Shown: piece after piece, positions 24,355 through 31,258 of the stretch | Layout: each line of letters begins with the position of its first letter | Numbering within the stretch: the first letter of the stretch is position 1 | Origin: Aphodosoma sp045126975 | GTDB lineage: Bacteria > Bacteroidota > Bacteroidia > Bacteroidales > Paludibacteraceae | NCBI GenBank assembly: GCA_045126975.1 | Contig: JBGVPL010000019.1 | Location: 1 to 31,258, forward strand | Direction: 5' to 3' | Length of the DNA stretch: 31,258 nt | The notes under the pieces: model-generated | Databases searched by the model: none | Told to the model about the DNA's origin: nothing | The model's input: only the letters and a program-made list of their open reading frames with translations | Program-made: the position numbers and the translations under genes

Positions 24355-25466
24355 ACAAATGCTTTTGTCAATATACTCCAAGAATATTTCTCTTTTTCGA
24401 GGATAAGATATTGAGTATAATCTTCTTGTCTGTCGTTTTCGTAGTAATCCACAATGGCTTCGGCTATTGCATCTGCATTAGGCTCTGTAGCATACCCCAT
24501 TTTATGGTCATGCACAATTTCACCCAAACCGCCTACATTTGTAACCAACATAGGTTTCTCAAAATGAAATGCCACCTGAGTAACACCACTTTGCGTTGCT
24601 GTCTTATATGGTTGCACTATAAGATTCGCTGCACCAAAATACAATCGTAAATCGGCATCGGGGATGAATTCATTGCGAATTATCACCTTATCTGCCAATC
24701 CGTTTGCTTCTATCTGCTTGCGATACATCTCTTCTTGCTCATAAAATTCGCCTGCAATGAGCAAACGTAAATTTGGCAACCGCTCATGTATCTTACCCAT
24801 CGCATCCAACAGCAAATCAAGTCCTTTGTAGGCACGCACCAAACCGAAAAACAACATATACTCTTTGTCTGCATCCAATTTCAACGCCTCACAAGCCTCC
24901 ACTTTTGACATACGCTCACCATAATGGTCATAAATCGGATGAGGTGAGAATGTTTTTGGTTTTGAACGTTTATCTAATTTATCAATATCACGAACAACAC
25001 TATCTGACAAAGCTACAAAACCATCTGTACTCTTCACATAGAAAGGGGCAAACAATTTATCCAACAAACTTGGTTCATGTGGTATCATATTATGCACCAA
25101 TGCAACGCAACGTGTCTTGCCATTGCCCTTTACTATGCGCTCTATAATGCCATAACAAGGAGCAAAAAATGCCATCCAATAGCAAGTAATCAGCATATCA
25201 GGTTGCATCTTGCGAATTCTACGTCCTACGCTAATCCAGTTAAACGGATTGCACGAATTAACCCAACGTTTAATCCTCAAATCTGTAGGAGCTACTTCAT
25301 TAGAATATTGTGTCTTACCAGGAAAAAGGAACGATGGATATTGCAACGTAAATGTCACAACCTCAACATCATGCCCTTCAGCTTGAAACTGACGTGCAAG
25401 ACGTTCATTGAATGTAGCCAAACCTCCACGATATGGATATGCGGTACCTAATATTACTATTTTCAT
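24324..25466 (-). CDS. Family 4 (GT-B) glycosyltransferase
   Basis: The 380-residue product is a GT-B glycosyltransferase, GT4-like. The N-terminal domain starts MKIVILGTAYPYRGGLATFNERLARQF (glycine-rich acceptor loop). The C-terminal domain has LFFGLVRAYKGLDLLLDAM, LLIAGEFYEQEE, VIIRNEFIPDADLRLYFGAANLIVQPY, and QSGVTQVAFHFEKPMLVTNVGGLGEIV, the last with the conserved donor-binding acid (E-x7-type region). A cytoplasmic enzyme acting on lipid- or cell-bound glycans is likely. Donor sugar unknown. It leads a three-gene minus-strand group. The leader carries ATGTCTAAAATATG just before the start, as in pgi and thyA. Confidence 0.92.
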   Translation of the reverse strand: MKIVILGTAYPYRGGLATFNERLARQFQAEGHDVEVVTFTLQYPSFLFPGKTQYSNEVAPTDLRIKRWVNSCNPFNWISVGRRIRKMQPDMLITCYWMAFFAPCYGIIERIVKGNGKTRCVALVHNMIPHEPSLLDKLFAPFYVKSTDGFVALSDSVVRDIDKLDKRSKPKTFSPHPIYDHYGERMSKVEACEALKLDADKEYMLFFGLVRAYKGLDLLLDAMGKIHERLPNLRLLIAGEFYEQEEMYRKQIEANGLADKVIIRNEFIPDADLRLYFGAANLIVQPYKTATQSGVTQVAFHFEKPMLVTNVGGLGEIVHDHKMGYATEPNADAIAEAIVDYYENDRQEDYTQYLILEKEKYSWSILTKAFVKIKDLIANL

Positions 25467-25511
25467 ATCATATTTTAGACATGAAGACTTGAGAACATGA
25501 ATTTATTTTTC

Positions 25512-25578
25512 AACGTAAATTACCATCAATTATCACTAATTATAAATAATTTATGCTTAATTTATGATAATTTACGTT
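25512..25578. repeat. Family B palindromic repeat
   Basis: AACGTAAATTACCATCAATT and the inverted TTATGATAATTTACGTT form an AT-rich imperfect inverted repeat. It matches the core at 10072-10137. Words of the GACAGGAAGACAGGAAAAC kind (inverted, 25589-25613) follow. The gap 25467-25615 holds no gene. Confidence 0.8.
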
Positions 25579-25615
25579 TATAAAAAGTTGTTTTCCTGTC
25601 TTCCTGTCTTTTATC

Positions 25616-26953
25616 TTAAATTCTTGCTTTTATGGCTTTTGATGCTTCTTCATAACCTGACTTGTCGAGCAATGCAAACATATTCTTTTTGTATGCCTCA
25701 ACACCTGGTTGGTCAAATGGGTTAACTCCAAGTATATAACCACTTATACCACACGCTTTTTCGAAGAAATAAAGTAACTCACCGAGGTAATATTCATTCA
25801 AACGTGGCAATGTGATTTTCAAGTTAGGCACTCCGCCGTCAACGTGCGCAAGCATAGTGCCGAGTTCTGCCATTTTGTTTACTTCATCCACACGACGACC
25901 TGCCAAGAAGTTCAAACCATCAAGGTTTGCATCATTTGCAGGCACACGCACTTCGTGCTCCATTGTTTCTACCGAAATCACTGTTTCAAACAATGTACGT
26001 TCGCCATCTTGAATATATTGACCCATTGAGTGCAAGTCTGTTGTGAAGTCCACTGATGCTGGGAAAATACCTTTACCCTCTTTACCTTCGCTTTCGCCAT
26101 AAAGTTGTTTCCACCATTCTGATACATAGTGCAATTTAGGGTGGAAATTAACCAATATCTCAACTTTTTTGCCTGAACGATACAATTCGTTACGCACTGC
26201 AGCATACTGCGCAGCCAAGTTGTTTTCAAACTCAACACCCAATCCGCATGCTTCTTGCATACGACGAGCACCATTCACAAATTCTCTGATACTGAAACCT
26301 GCAACTGCTATTGGCAACAAACCTACTGGTGTCAATACCGAGAAACGACCACCTACGTTATCTTCAATTACGAATGTTTTATAACCTTCTTGTGTTGCCA
26401 ATGTACGCAACGCACCACGACTGCGGTCTGTAATACAAACAATCAAATCACGTGCTACTTCTTTACCTACTTGCTCTTCCAATTGTGTTTTCAACATACG
26501 GAACGCGATAGCTGGCTCTGTTGTAGTACCTGATTTAGAAATTGATACGATACCGAAGCGTTTGCCTCTCAACACCTCTTGCAATTCATAGAGATAGTCT
26601 TCGCCAATATTTTGACCAGCATAGACAACTACAGGATTTTTACGGTCGCGTTGCAACCAATCGAAACTATTATTCAAAGCATCAATCACTGCTTTTGCAC
26701 CGAGATATGAGCCACCAATGCCCACAACTACAACCACTTCACACTCACGACGCAACGTAGCTGCAACGTTCTCAATATCTGTCAACAACTCATCTGTCAA
26801 ATCTGTTGGCAAAGTCAACCAACCAAGAAAATCATTACCTTTTCCTGTTCCATTGTGCAACGCCTCTTGTGCCTCTGCCACAGCTTGTTTATAACCTTTT
26901 ACTGCTTCTTCATTAATGAAGCCATACGCTTTATTTGCATTAAATTTAATCAT
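25616..26953 (-). CDS. pgi: Glucose-6-phosphate isomerase
   Basis: Pgi interconverts glucose 6-phosphate and fructose 6-phosphate. The protein (445 residues from this start) is of the shorter bacterial type. It has VVVVGIGGSYLGAKAVIDAL, the ISKSGTTTEPAIAFR phosphate-binding segment, a VEDNVGGRFSVLTPVGLLP-like region, and the C-terminal QPGVEAYKKNMFALL. A further in-frame ATG at 26965 would add MSKI; these four codons lie in the word ATGTCTAAAATT that also precedes thyA and the GT4 gene. The preferred start matches, as I recall it, the Bacteroides Pgi N-terminus (MI-x-hydrophobic-N). The gap upstream (26954-27163) is filled by repeats. Confidence 0.95.
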   Translation of the reverse strand: MIKFNANKAYGFINEEAVKGYKQAVAEAQEALHNGTGKGNDFLGWLTLPTDLTDELLTDIENVAATLRRECEVVVVVGIGGSYLGAKAVIDALNNSFDWLQRDRKNPVVVYAGQNIGEDYLYELQEVLRGKRFGIVSISKSGTTTEPAIAFRMLKTQLEEQVGKEVARDLIVCITDRSRGALRTLATQEGYKTFVIEDNVGGRFSVLTPVGLLPIAVAGFSIREFVNGARRMQEACGLGVEFENNLAAQYAAVRNELYRSGKKVEILVNFHPKLHYVSEWWKQLYGESEGKEGKGIFPASVDFTTDLHSMGQYIQDGERTLFETVISVETMEHEVRVPANDANLDGLNFLAGRRVDEVNKMAELGTMLAHVDGGVPNLKITLPRLNEYYLGELLYFFEKACGISGYILGVNPFDQPGVEAYKKNMFALLDKSGYEEASKAIKARI

Positions 26954-26967
26954 AATTTTAGACATTT

Positions 26968-27011
26968 AGTAGCGAGTAGCGAGATATAAGACTTACTCGC
27001 TTTCGCTCGTT
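26968..27011. repeat. REP-like palindrome, family D, copy 2
   Basis: AGTAGCGAGTAGCGAG and the inverted CGCTTTCGCTCGTT form a hairpin with a loop of about 13 bases. It lies in the leader of pgi. Confidence 0.8.
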
Positions 27012-27022
27012 ATTTTTTTCTT

Positions 27023-27152
27023 AAAAGACATAAGAACATAATAACAAATTTTTTACCAAAAAATATTCTCAAATCGAAACAAACGTTTTATTTATGATAT
27101 TTGTTTCATTTGTGGGAGTTTATTTTCTGTTCTTATGTTATTTTGTCTTTTT
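27023..27152. repeat. 130-bp inverted-repeat element, family A (MITE-like)
   Basis: The left end AAAAGACATAAGAACATAAT and the right end, inverted AAAAGACAAAATAACATAAG, are complementary over about 25 bases with two or three gaps. Inside, GAAACAAA and TTTGTTTC form a second inverted pair. The ends match the palindrome at 14200-14258 and the flank at 10036-10060. No open frame is present. It lies between gpsA and pgi. Confidence 0.75.
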
Positions 27153-27163
27153 TATTTTTAACT

Positions 27164-28168
27164 TTACATTAGTTGTTTAATCAATTCTTTCATCACAATC
27201 GAAGGCGAACGACGTTGATACAAAATCGAATAAACCGCCTCCAAAATTGGCATATTCACTTGATATTTTTCATTAATTTCGTGAATACATTTTGTGCCAT
27301 AATACCCTTCGGCAATCATCTCCATCTCCATTTGAGCTGTCTTTACAGAATATCCCTTACCAATCATCGAACCGAACGTACGGTTACGCGAGAATTTCGA
27401 ATATGCTGTTACCAACAAGTCGCCCAAATAAACGCTCTCTTGAACATTGCGGTGGAACGGATGCACTGCATTACAAAAACGATTCATCTCTTGAATCGAA
27501 TTCGACACCAATACTGCTTGGAAGTTATCACCATATTTCAAACCATGGCAAATACCAGCCGCAATAGCATAAACATTCTTAAGCACAGCGCCATACTCCA
27601 CTCCATACATATCTTCGCTCAACGAAGTATGCAAATAATCACTCTCCACAATAGATGCAATCAAACGACCCACCTCTCTATCAGGACAAGCAACGGTCAA
27701 ATACGAAGTGCGCTCCAACGCAATCTCTTCAGCATGACAAGGACCACTCAACGCGACCACATGCTCTGCTGGCACTCCGTAAAACTTATTAAAATAATCC
27801 GAAATCACAAGATTTTCGTCAGGCACAATACCCTTAATTGCAGTAACAATAATTTTACTATCAATTCTGCGACGCAACTTTTTCAAATGCGACTTCAAGA
27901 AAGGCGATGGTGTAGCAAAAAACAAAATATCAGCCTCAGCCACCGCAACATTTATCTTACTCGTAAACGTAATTCTATCTAAATCAAAAGAAACGGCCGA
28001 AAGATAAGAAGGGTTATGTCCTACTCGTTTAAACTCAGCAATTTGATCGTCACGGCGCATATACCAAATAATATTTGGTACATTCTCCATTACTATCTTT
28101 GCTATTGCTGTAGCAAACGAACCTCCTCCCATTATGGCCACTTTCGGATAATTATTTTCCATAATCAA
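27164..28168 (-). CDS. gpsA: Glycerol-3-phosphate dehydrogenase (NAD(P)+)
   Basis: GpsA reduces dihydroxyacetone phosphate to sn-glycerol 3-phosphate, the backbone of phospholipids and a source of CDP-glycerol. The 334-residue product has the Rossmann motif VAIMGGGSFATAIAKIV (about 10-26), the domain signature ALSGPCHAEEIA, the catalytic lysine region EYGAVLKNVYAIAAGICHGLKYGDN, and the later RNRTFGSMIGKGY. A second start at 28162 (MENNYPK) is equally plausible. It has its own candidate promoter (28266-28259) and a leader with repeat words. Confidence 0.95.
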   Translation of the reverse strand: MIMENNYPKVAIMGGGSFATAIAKIVMENVPNIIWYMRRDDQIAEFKRVGHNPSYLSAVSFDLDRITFTSKINVAVAEADILFFATPSPFLKSHLKKLRRRIDSKIIVTAIKGIVPDENLVISDYFNKFYGVPAEHVVALSGPCHAEEIALERTSYLTVACPDREVGRLIASIVESDYLHTSLSEDMYGVEYGAVLKNVYAIAAGICHGLKYGDNFQAVLVSNSIQEMNRFCNAVHPFHRNVQESVYLGDLLVTAYSKFSRNRTFGSMIGKGYSVKTAQMEMEMIAEGYYGTKCIHEINEKYQVNMPILEAVYSILYQRRSPSIVMKELIKQLM

Positions 28169-28219
28169 AATAGTTTAAAATGTCAAAAAAAAACTACAAT
28201 AATACAGTCAATTACAATC

Positions 28220-28256
28220 TATCGACTATCAACTATTGACTTTTGACTATTCAACT
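28220..28256. repeat. TTGAC-type repeat words, copy 3
   Basis: ATCGACTATCAACTATTGAC then TTTTGACTATTCAAC, in the gpsA leader. The word type matches the tracts before trkH and before the GNAT-like gene. Confidence 0.75.
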
Positions 28257-28258
28257 TA

Positions 28259-28266
28259 CAAAGGTA
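28259..28266 (-). promoter_or_regulatory. Candidate gpsA promoter -7 box
   Basis: TACCTTTG on the minus strand fits TAnnTTTG exactly and is identical to the small-RNA box. ATATTGAAAAAAAATAG precedes it directly, similar to the block before the small-RNA box. It lies in the short gap between thyA and gpsA, so gpsA need not depend on thyA transcription. Confidence 0.6.
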
Positions 28267-28292
28267 CTATTTTTTTTCAATATACACAAGAA

Positions 28293-29087
28293 TTACACCG
28301 CCACAATCCCCGCAATATGTGGATGTGGGTCATAATCAACTATTTCAAAATCTTCAAATTTGAAATCAAATATATCTTTTACATCTGGATTGATTTTCAA
28401 ACGAGGCAATTTGCGTGGCTCACGAGTGAGTTGCAATTCTATTTGCTCTTTATGATTTGAATATATATGCGCATCTCCAAGTGTATGTACAAATGTGCCT
28501 GGCTCTAATCCCGTAACTTGTGCCACCATGTGTAACAACAACGCATACGATGCTATATTAAATGGCACACCAAGAAATATATCAGCACTGCGTTGATACA
28601 ATTGCAACGACAATTTGCCATCTGCCACATAGAACTGAAAGAAAGCATGACATGGAGGCAAATTCATATTATCAATATCTGCCACATTCCATGCGCTAAC
28701 AATTAAACGGCGCGAATTAGGATTGTTTTTTATTTGCTCAATAACTTCGCTTATCTGATCAATACTTCCACCTTTATAATCAGGCCATGAACGCCATTGA
28801 TAGCCATAAATATGACCTAAATCGCCATTCTCATCAGCCCACTCATTCCAAATACGCACACCATTATCTTGAAGATATTTCACATTAGTATCTCCTTTAA
28901 GAAACCAAAGCAATTCATGTACGATAGACTTGATATGCAACTTTTTAGTTGTCAACAAAGGAAAACCTTCAGATAAGTCAAAACGCATCTGATGACCAAA
29001 TATACTTGTAGTACCTGTGCCTGTACGATCGCCTTTGAATACGCCCTCAGCCTGTACTCGTTGTAAAAGTTCTAAATATTGTTTCAT
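28293..29087 (-). CDS. thyA: Thymidylate synthase
   Basis: ThyA methylates dUMP to dTMP with methylene-tetrahydrofolate. The 264-residue product is the same length as the E. coli enzyme. The nucleophile is Cys146 in LPPCHAFFQFYV; phosphate-binding arginines are in FKGDRTGTGT (Arg21) and NPNSRRLIVSAWN (Arg126-127); YQRSADIFLGVPFNIASYALL is typical. The start is preceded by the word AAATGTCTAACAT, as in pgi and the GT4 gene. It lies 79 bp after the PorE-like gene, with a REP-like palindrome in between. Confidence 0.98.
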   Translation of the reverse strand: MKQYLELLQRVQAEGVFKGDRTGTGTTSIFGHQMRFDLSEGFPLLTTKKLHIKSIVHELLWFLKGDTNVKYLQDNGVRIWNEWADENGDLGHIYGYQWRSWPDYKGGSIDQISEVIEQIKNNPNSRRLIVSAWNVADIDNMNLPPCHAFFQFYVADGKLSLQLYQRSADIFLGVPFNIASYALLLHMVAQVTGLEPGTFVHTLGDAHIYSNHKEQIELQLTREPRKLPRLKINPDVKDIFDFKFEDFEIVDYDPHPHIAGIVAV

Positions 29088-29108
29088 ATGTTAGACATTT
29101 AGTATTTC

Positions 29109-29168
29109 AGTAACGAGTAGCGAGACTAATTCGGTTTCTCGTTACTCGTTACTAAATTACTCGTTACT
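29109..29168. repeat. REP-like palindrome, family D, copy 3
   Basis: AGTAACGAGTAGCGAG and the inverted CTCGTTACTCGTTACT form a stem of 16 bp with one mismatch. The loop contains ATTCGGT. A second partial arm (AATTACTCGTTACT) overlaps the stop codon of the PorE-like gene. Confidence 0.9.
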
Positions 29169-31140
29169 AATACAAGTTATATGTTGTTTTTGTTACTTTA
29201 AATTCTGTACGACGATTGATTTGATTACAAATCTCTTGTTGCTCAGCAGTCAACTGCTCTATAAATTCTGGTGTAAGCACATCGCCTTTACGCAAAAATA
29301 GTTTATACTGCTCTGCCAATTCTTCACTAACCACAACTGGTTTTGATTCTCCATAACCAACTGGTGTAAGACGCCCCTTATCAATACCGGCTTTAATCAA
29401 ATAATCTACAACCGATTGTGCACGTTTTTGCGACAATTCTTGATTTGATGCATCATTACCCACCATATCCGTATGCGCCGAGAGTTCAATAGCAATATTA
29501 GGATTATCTGTCAATATCTTAATCAATCCCTGCAAACCAGCCTCTGAATCAGCAGTCAATGTCCATTTACCAAATTCATAGAAAATATTATCCATTTTCA
29601 CTGGACGCGACAACGATGTAAGCGTAAAATCATTCTCAAACAATTTACTATCTATCAAATCGTTAGTATCAAATTGATGCGATGCATTCAAATATCCTCG
29701 ATGCGAAGCCAACATCACATATTTAGTATTCAATGCCAAATTGATGCGATACGTACCATCTTTCTTTGTGCGCATTTTCACATTATCACCATTATCACCT
29801 ACAAGACGAATTATTGTTTCCCCAAGTGCATCACCTTTATCGTCAAATACCGTACCCTCAATAGCATACACTAAAGCTGGCAACTCAAATCTATATATTT
29901 TATCAATTGGTTTACGTTGTCCACGACTTGACGAAAAATACCCCATACTATTATCGGCATTAAACGTAATACCAAAATCATCGCCTGCTGAATTTATTGG
30001 CGAATACATATTTTCTACTGACCATGCACCTGTCGAATCTTGCACTGCCATATAAATATCTAATCCACCAAATCCTTCATGTCCATCTGACGAAAAGAAC
30101 AACGCACCATCTTGGCGCACATACGGAAACATTTCATTTCCAGAAGTATTTATCACCTCACCAAGATTCTCCAACACAGTCCACGAACCTCCTTCGTTCA
30201 CAGCCACCCAAATATCTTTACCACCTTGTCCACCCTGTGCATCGCTCACAAAATATAATTTACTACCATCTGGCGAAATAGCAGGATGACCTACTGTAAT
30301 AGTCGAATCTGCAAACAATTGTATCAATGTTGGCTCTGTCCATTCGCCTCCCGAACGACTTGATTGATAAATCTGCCCTGCTGGCATATTTGGTAAACAA
30401 CGTGTGAAATACATTGTCTTACCATCTGCAGAAAACGACACTACTCCCTCATCATCATCTGTATTCAACGCTCCTTCTATCTGCTCTACCTCTTCCCACT
30501 CGCCTAAATTATTCTTTCGAGCTGTATAGATATCATTATTCGGAACACCTGTAATTGGATTATTTATTTTCTTATTTTTCGACTTTGTACGATTTGACGT
30601 AAATACTATCGACTCTGCATCTGAACCCATAAATGCAGGTGCAAAATCAGAATTTTTACGTGAATTAAACTCCTTTGCCTCTACCACTTGATAACGAGTA
30701 AACTTAGCCGCTAATGCCTTTGCACTATCTACCGACAACACACCTTGTTGCGCCTCATACGAATCTGGATATGACTCAAGATATATCTCGAAATTTTTTC
30801 GTGCATCTTTCAGTTTACCTGTAGCCAACTGACTTTTAGCCAAATGTAAATACACAATTGAATCATTATATTTATAACGAATTGCCGATGTATAAGAACG
30901 TACAGCCTTAGTGTGATTATTCATATTATAATAACACTCTGCTATCTTAAAGTTGACTGCAGCTTTCAACTTACGTTGTTTCTTTGTAGATATTTTGCTA
31001 TTGTTTTTACGATATATCTCACTCGCAGCAAAATACTCCCCATTCTCATACTTACGGTCAGCCTTCTTCAATCGCGCCGCAGTGCTACACCCTGTCAACA
31101 ACACCACCAAACACAACAATATACTAATCTTATTTCTCAT
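29167..31140 (-). CDS. porE: PorE-like type IX secretion lipoprotein (TPR, PD40, CRD, OmpA)
   Basis: A 657-residue lipoprotein: signal peptide with lipobox LLTGC (Cys18), then TPR repeats (about 24-130, for example YENGEYFAASEIYRK and FKIAECYYNMNNHTKAVRSY). A beta-propeller of PD40/WD40-like repeats follows (about 165-425; FSADGKTMYFTR, SPDGSKLYFVSD, DGALFFSSDGHEGFGGLDIY). Next are a carboxypeptidase-regulatory-like domain (about 430-505) and a C-terminal OmpA peptidoglycan-binding domain (ELSAHTDMVGNDASNQELSQKRAQSVVDYL). The order is that of P. gingivalis PorE, a component of the type IX secretion system. Close relatives with other roles exist, so the name is a domain-order call. It lies just downstream of the last partial gene. 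Confidence 0.8.
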   Translation of the reverse strand: MRNKISILLCLVVLLTGCSTAARLKKADRKYENGEYFAASEIYRKNNSKISTKKQRKLKAAVNFKIAECYYNMNNHTKAVRSYTSAIRYKYNDSIVYLHLAKSQLATGKLKDARKNFEIYLESYPDSYEAQQGVLSVDSAKALAAKFTRYQVVEAKEFNSRKNSDFAPAFMGSDAESIVFTSNRTKSKNKKINNPITGVPNNDIYTARKNNLGEWEEVEQIEGALNTDDDEGVVSFSADGKTMYFTRCLPNMPAGQIYQSSRSGGEWTEPTLIQLFADSTITVGHPAISPDGSKLYFVSDAQGGQGGKDIWVAVNEGGSWTVLENLGEVINTSGNEMFPYVRQDGALFFSSDGHEGFGGLDIYMAVQDSTGAWSVENMYSPINSAGDDFGITFNADNSMGYFSSSRGQRKPIDKIYRFELPALVYAIEGTVFDDKGDALGETIIRLVGDNGDNVKMRTKKDGTYRINLALNTKYVMLASHRGYLNASHQFDTNDLIDSKLFENDFTLTSLSRPVKMDNIFYEFGKWTLTADSEAGLQGLIKILTDNPNIAIELSAHTDMVGNDASNQELSQKRAQSVVDYLIKAGIDKGRLTPVGYGESKPVVVSEELAEQYKLFLRKGDVLTPEFIEQLTAEQQEICNQINRRTEFKVTKTTYNLY

Positions 31141-31149
31141 ATATATACT

Positions 31150-31188
31150 TATTCCTTGTTCCTTATTACCTATTCCCTGCTCCTTATT
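31150..31188. repeat. TATTCCCTGCTCC-type words upstream of the PorE-like gene
   Basis: Words ATTCCTTGTTCCTTATTACC and TATTCCCTGCTCC fill the gap between the last partial gene and the PorE-like start. They resemble the words at 684-711. No promoter box was seen. Confidence 0.65.
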
Positions 31189-31258
31189 TTATAGTAATTC
31201 TCGCCACAACGCCATCTGTCGTAGTCAACACCCAATCTCTCTCGCCCACTGGCACCAT
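31184..31258 (-). CDS. C-terminal tail of an unidentified gene (5' part outside window)
   Basis: The minus frame is open from the window edge to TAA at 31186-31184 and ends with WVLTTTDGVVARITIK. The peptide has a plausible beta-strand ending, but 24 codons are too few to name a family. It would be upstream of the PorE-like gene by 43 bp and perhaps in its operon. Confidence 0.45.
   Translation of the reverse strand: MVPVGERDWVLTTTDGVVARITIK

Noticed and set aside
27173..27982. A 269-codon open frame on the plus strand
   Set aside because: It is exactly antisense to gpsA, rich in His, Asn and Ile, with no recognisable motif; it is a shadow of the codon pattern of gpsA.

Overview
The window looks like a chromosomal segment of a low-GC member of the order Bacteroidales (Bacteroidota). 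The evidence is the gene content (an FtsK gene followed by a LolA-like gene, Bacteroidales-type Pgi and Tgt, a PorE-like lipoprotein of the type IX secretion system), short signal peptides of the MKK-hydrophobic type, lipoprotein signals, and several promoter -7 boxes matching the Bacteroidota consensus TAnnTTTG. No rRNA, tRNA or CRISPR array was seen.

Layout. Bases 1-3324 (minus) hold a partial lolA-like gene preceded by ftsK. Bases 3325-6060 are an AT-rich, gene-poor stretch: a 243-bp element with 20-bp inverted ends, a terminator, a lipoprotein gene, a strong candidate for a free-standing structured RNA with its own promoter and terminator (4609-4819, minus), a perfect 31-bp palindrome, and a secreted alpha/beta-hydrolase gene. 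Bases 6082-22318 (plus) are mainly housekeeping: nth, trkH and trkA (K+ uptake), tadA, trmN6, rpe, a GNAT-like gene, tgt, an LptF/LptG permease, mfd, a YfhO-like membrane protein and a family 2 glycosyltransferase; the last three are almost contiguous and probably one operon. A bidirectional hairpin terminator at 22343-22380 separates this from a minus-strand block (22383-31258): a CDP-glycerol glycerophosphotransferase-like gene, an IspD/TarI-type cytidylyltransferase, a GT4 glycosyltransferase, pgi, gpsA, thyA, a PorE-like gene and the tail of one more gene.

How the genes fit together. The housekeeping set covers tRNA modification (tadA, trmN6, tgt), DNA repair (nth, mfd), chromosome segregation (ftsK), central carbon (rpe, pgi), K+ homeostasis and envelope transport (lolA, lptF/G). 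The minus-strand group of gpsA, cytidylyltransferase, glycerophosphotransferase and glycosyltransferase suggests synthesis of a surface glycan carrying a phospho-polyol.

The most unusual property is a dense set of short repeat families. They fill nearly every intergenic gap and also lie in frame inside four conserved genes (ftsK, trkH, trmN6 and mfd), where they encode extra low-complexity peptides in linkers or loops without breaking the reading frame. Two families are palindromic, and one keeps its hairpins through paired base changes. The structured RNA at 4609-4819 is the second point that most deserves checking.
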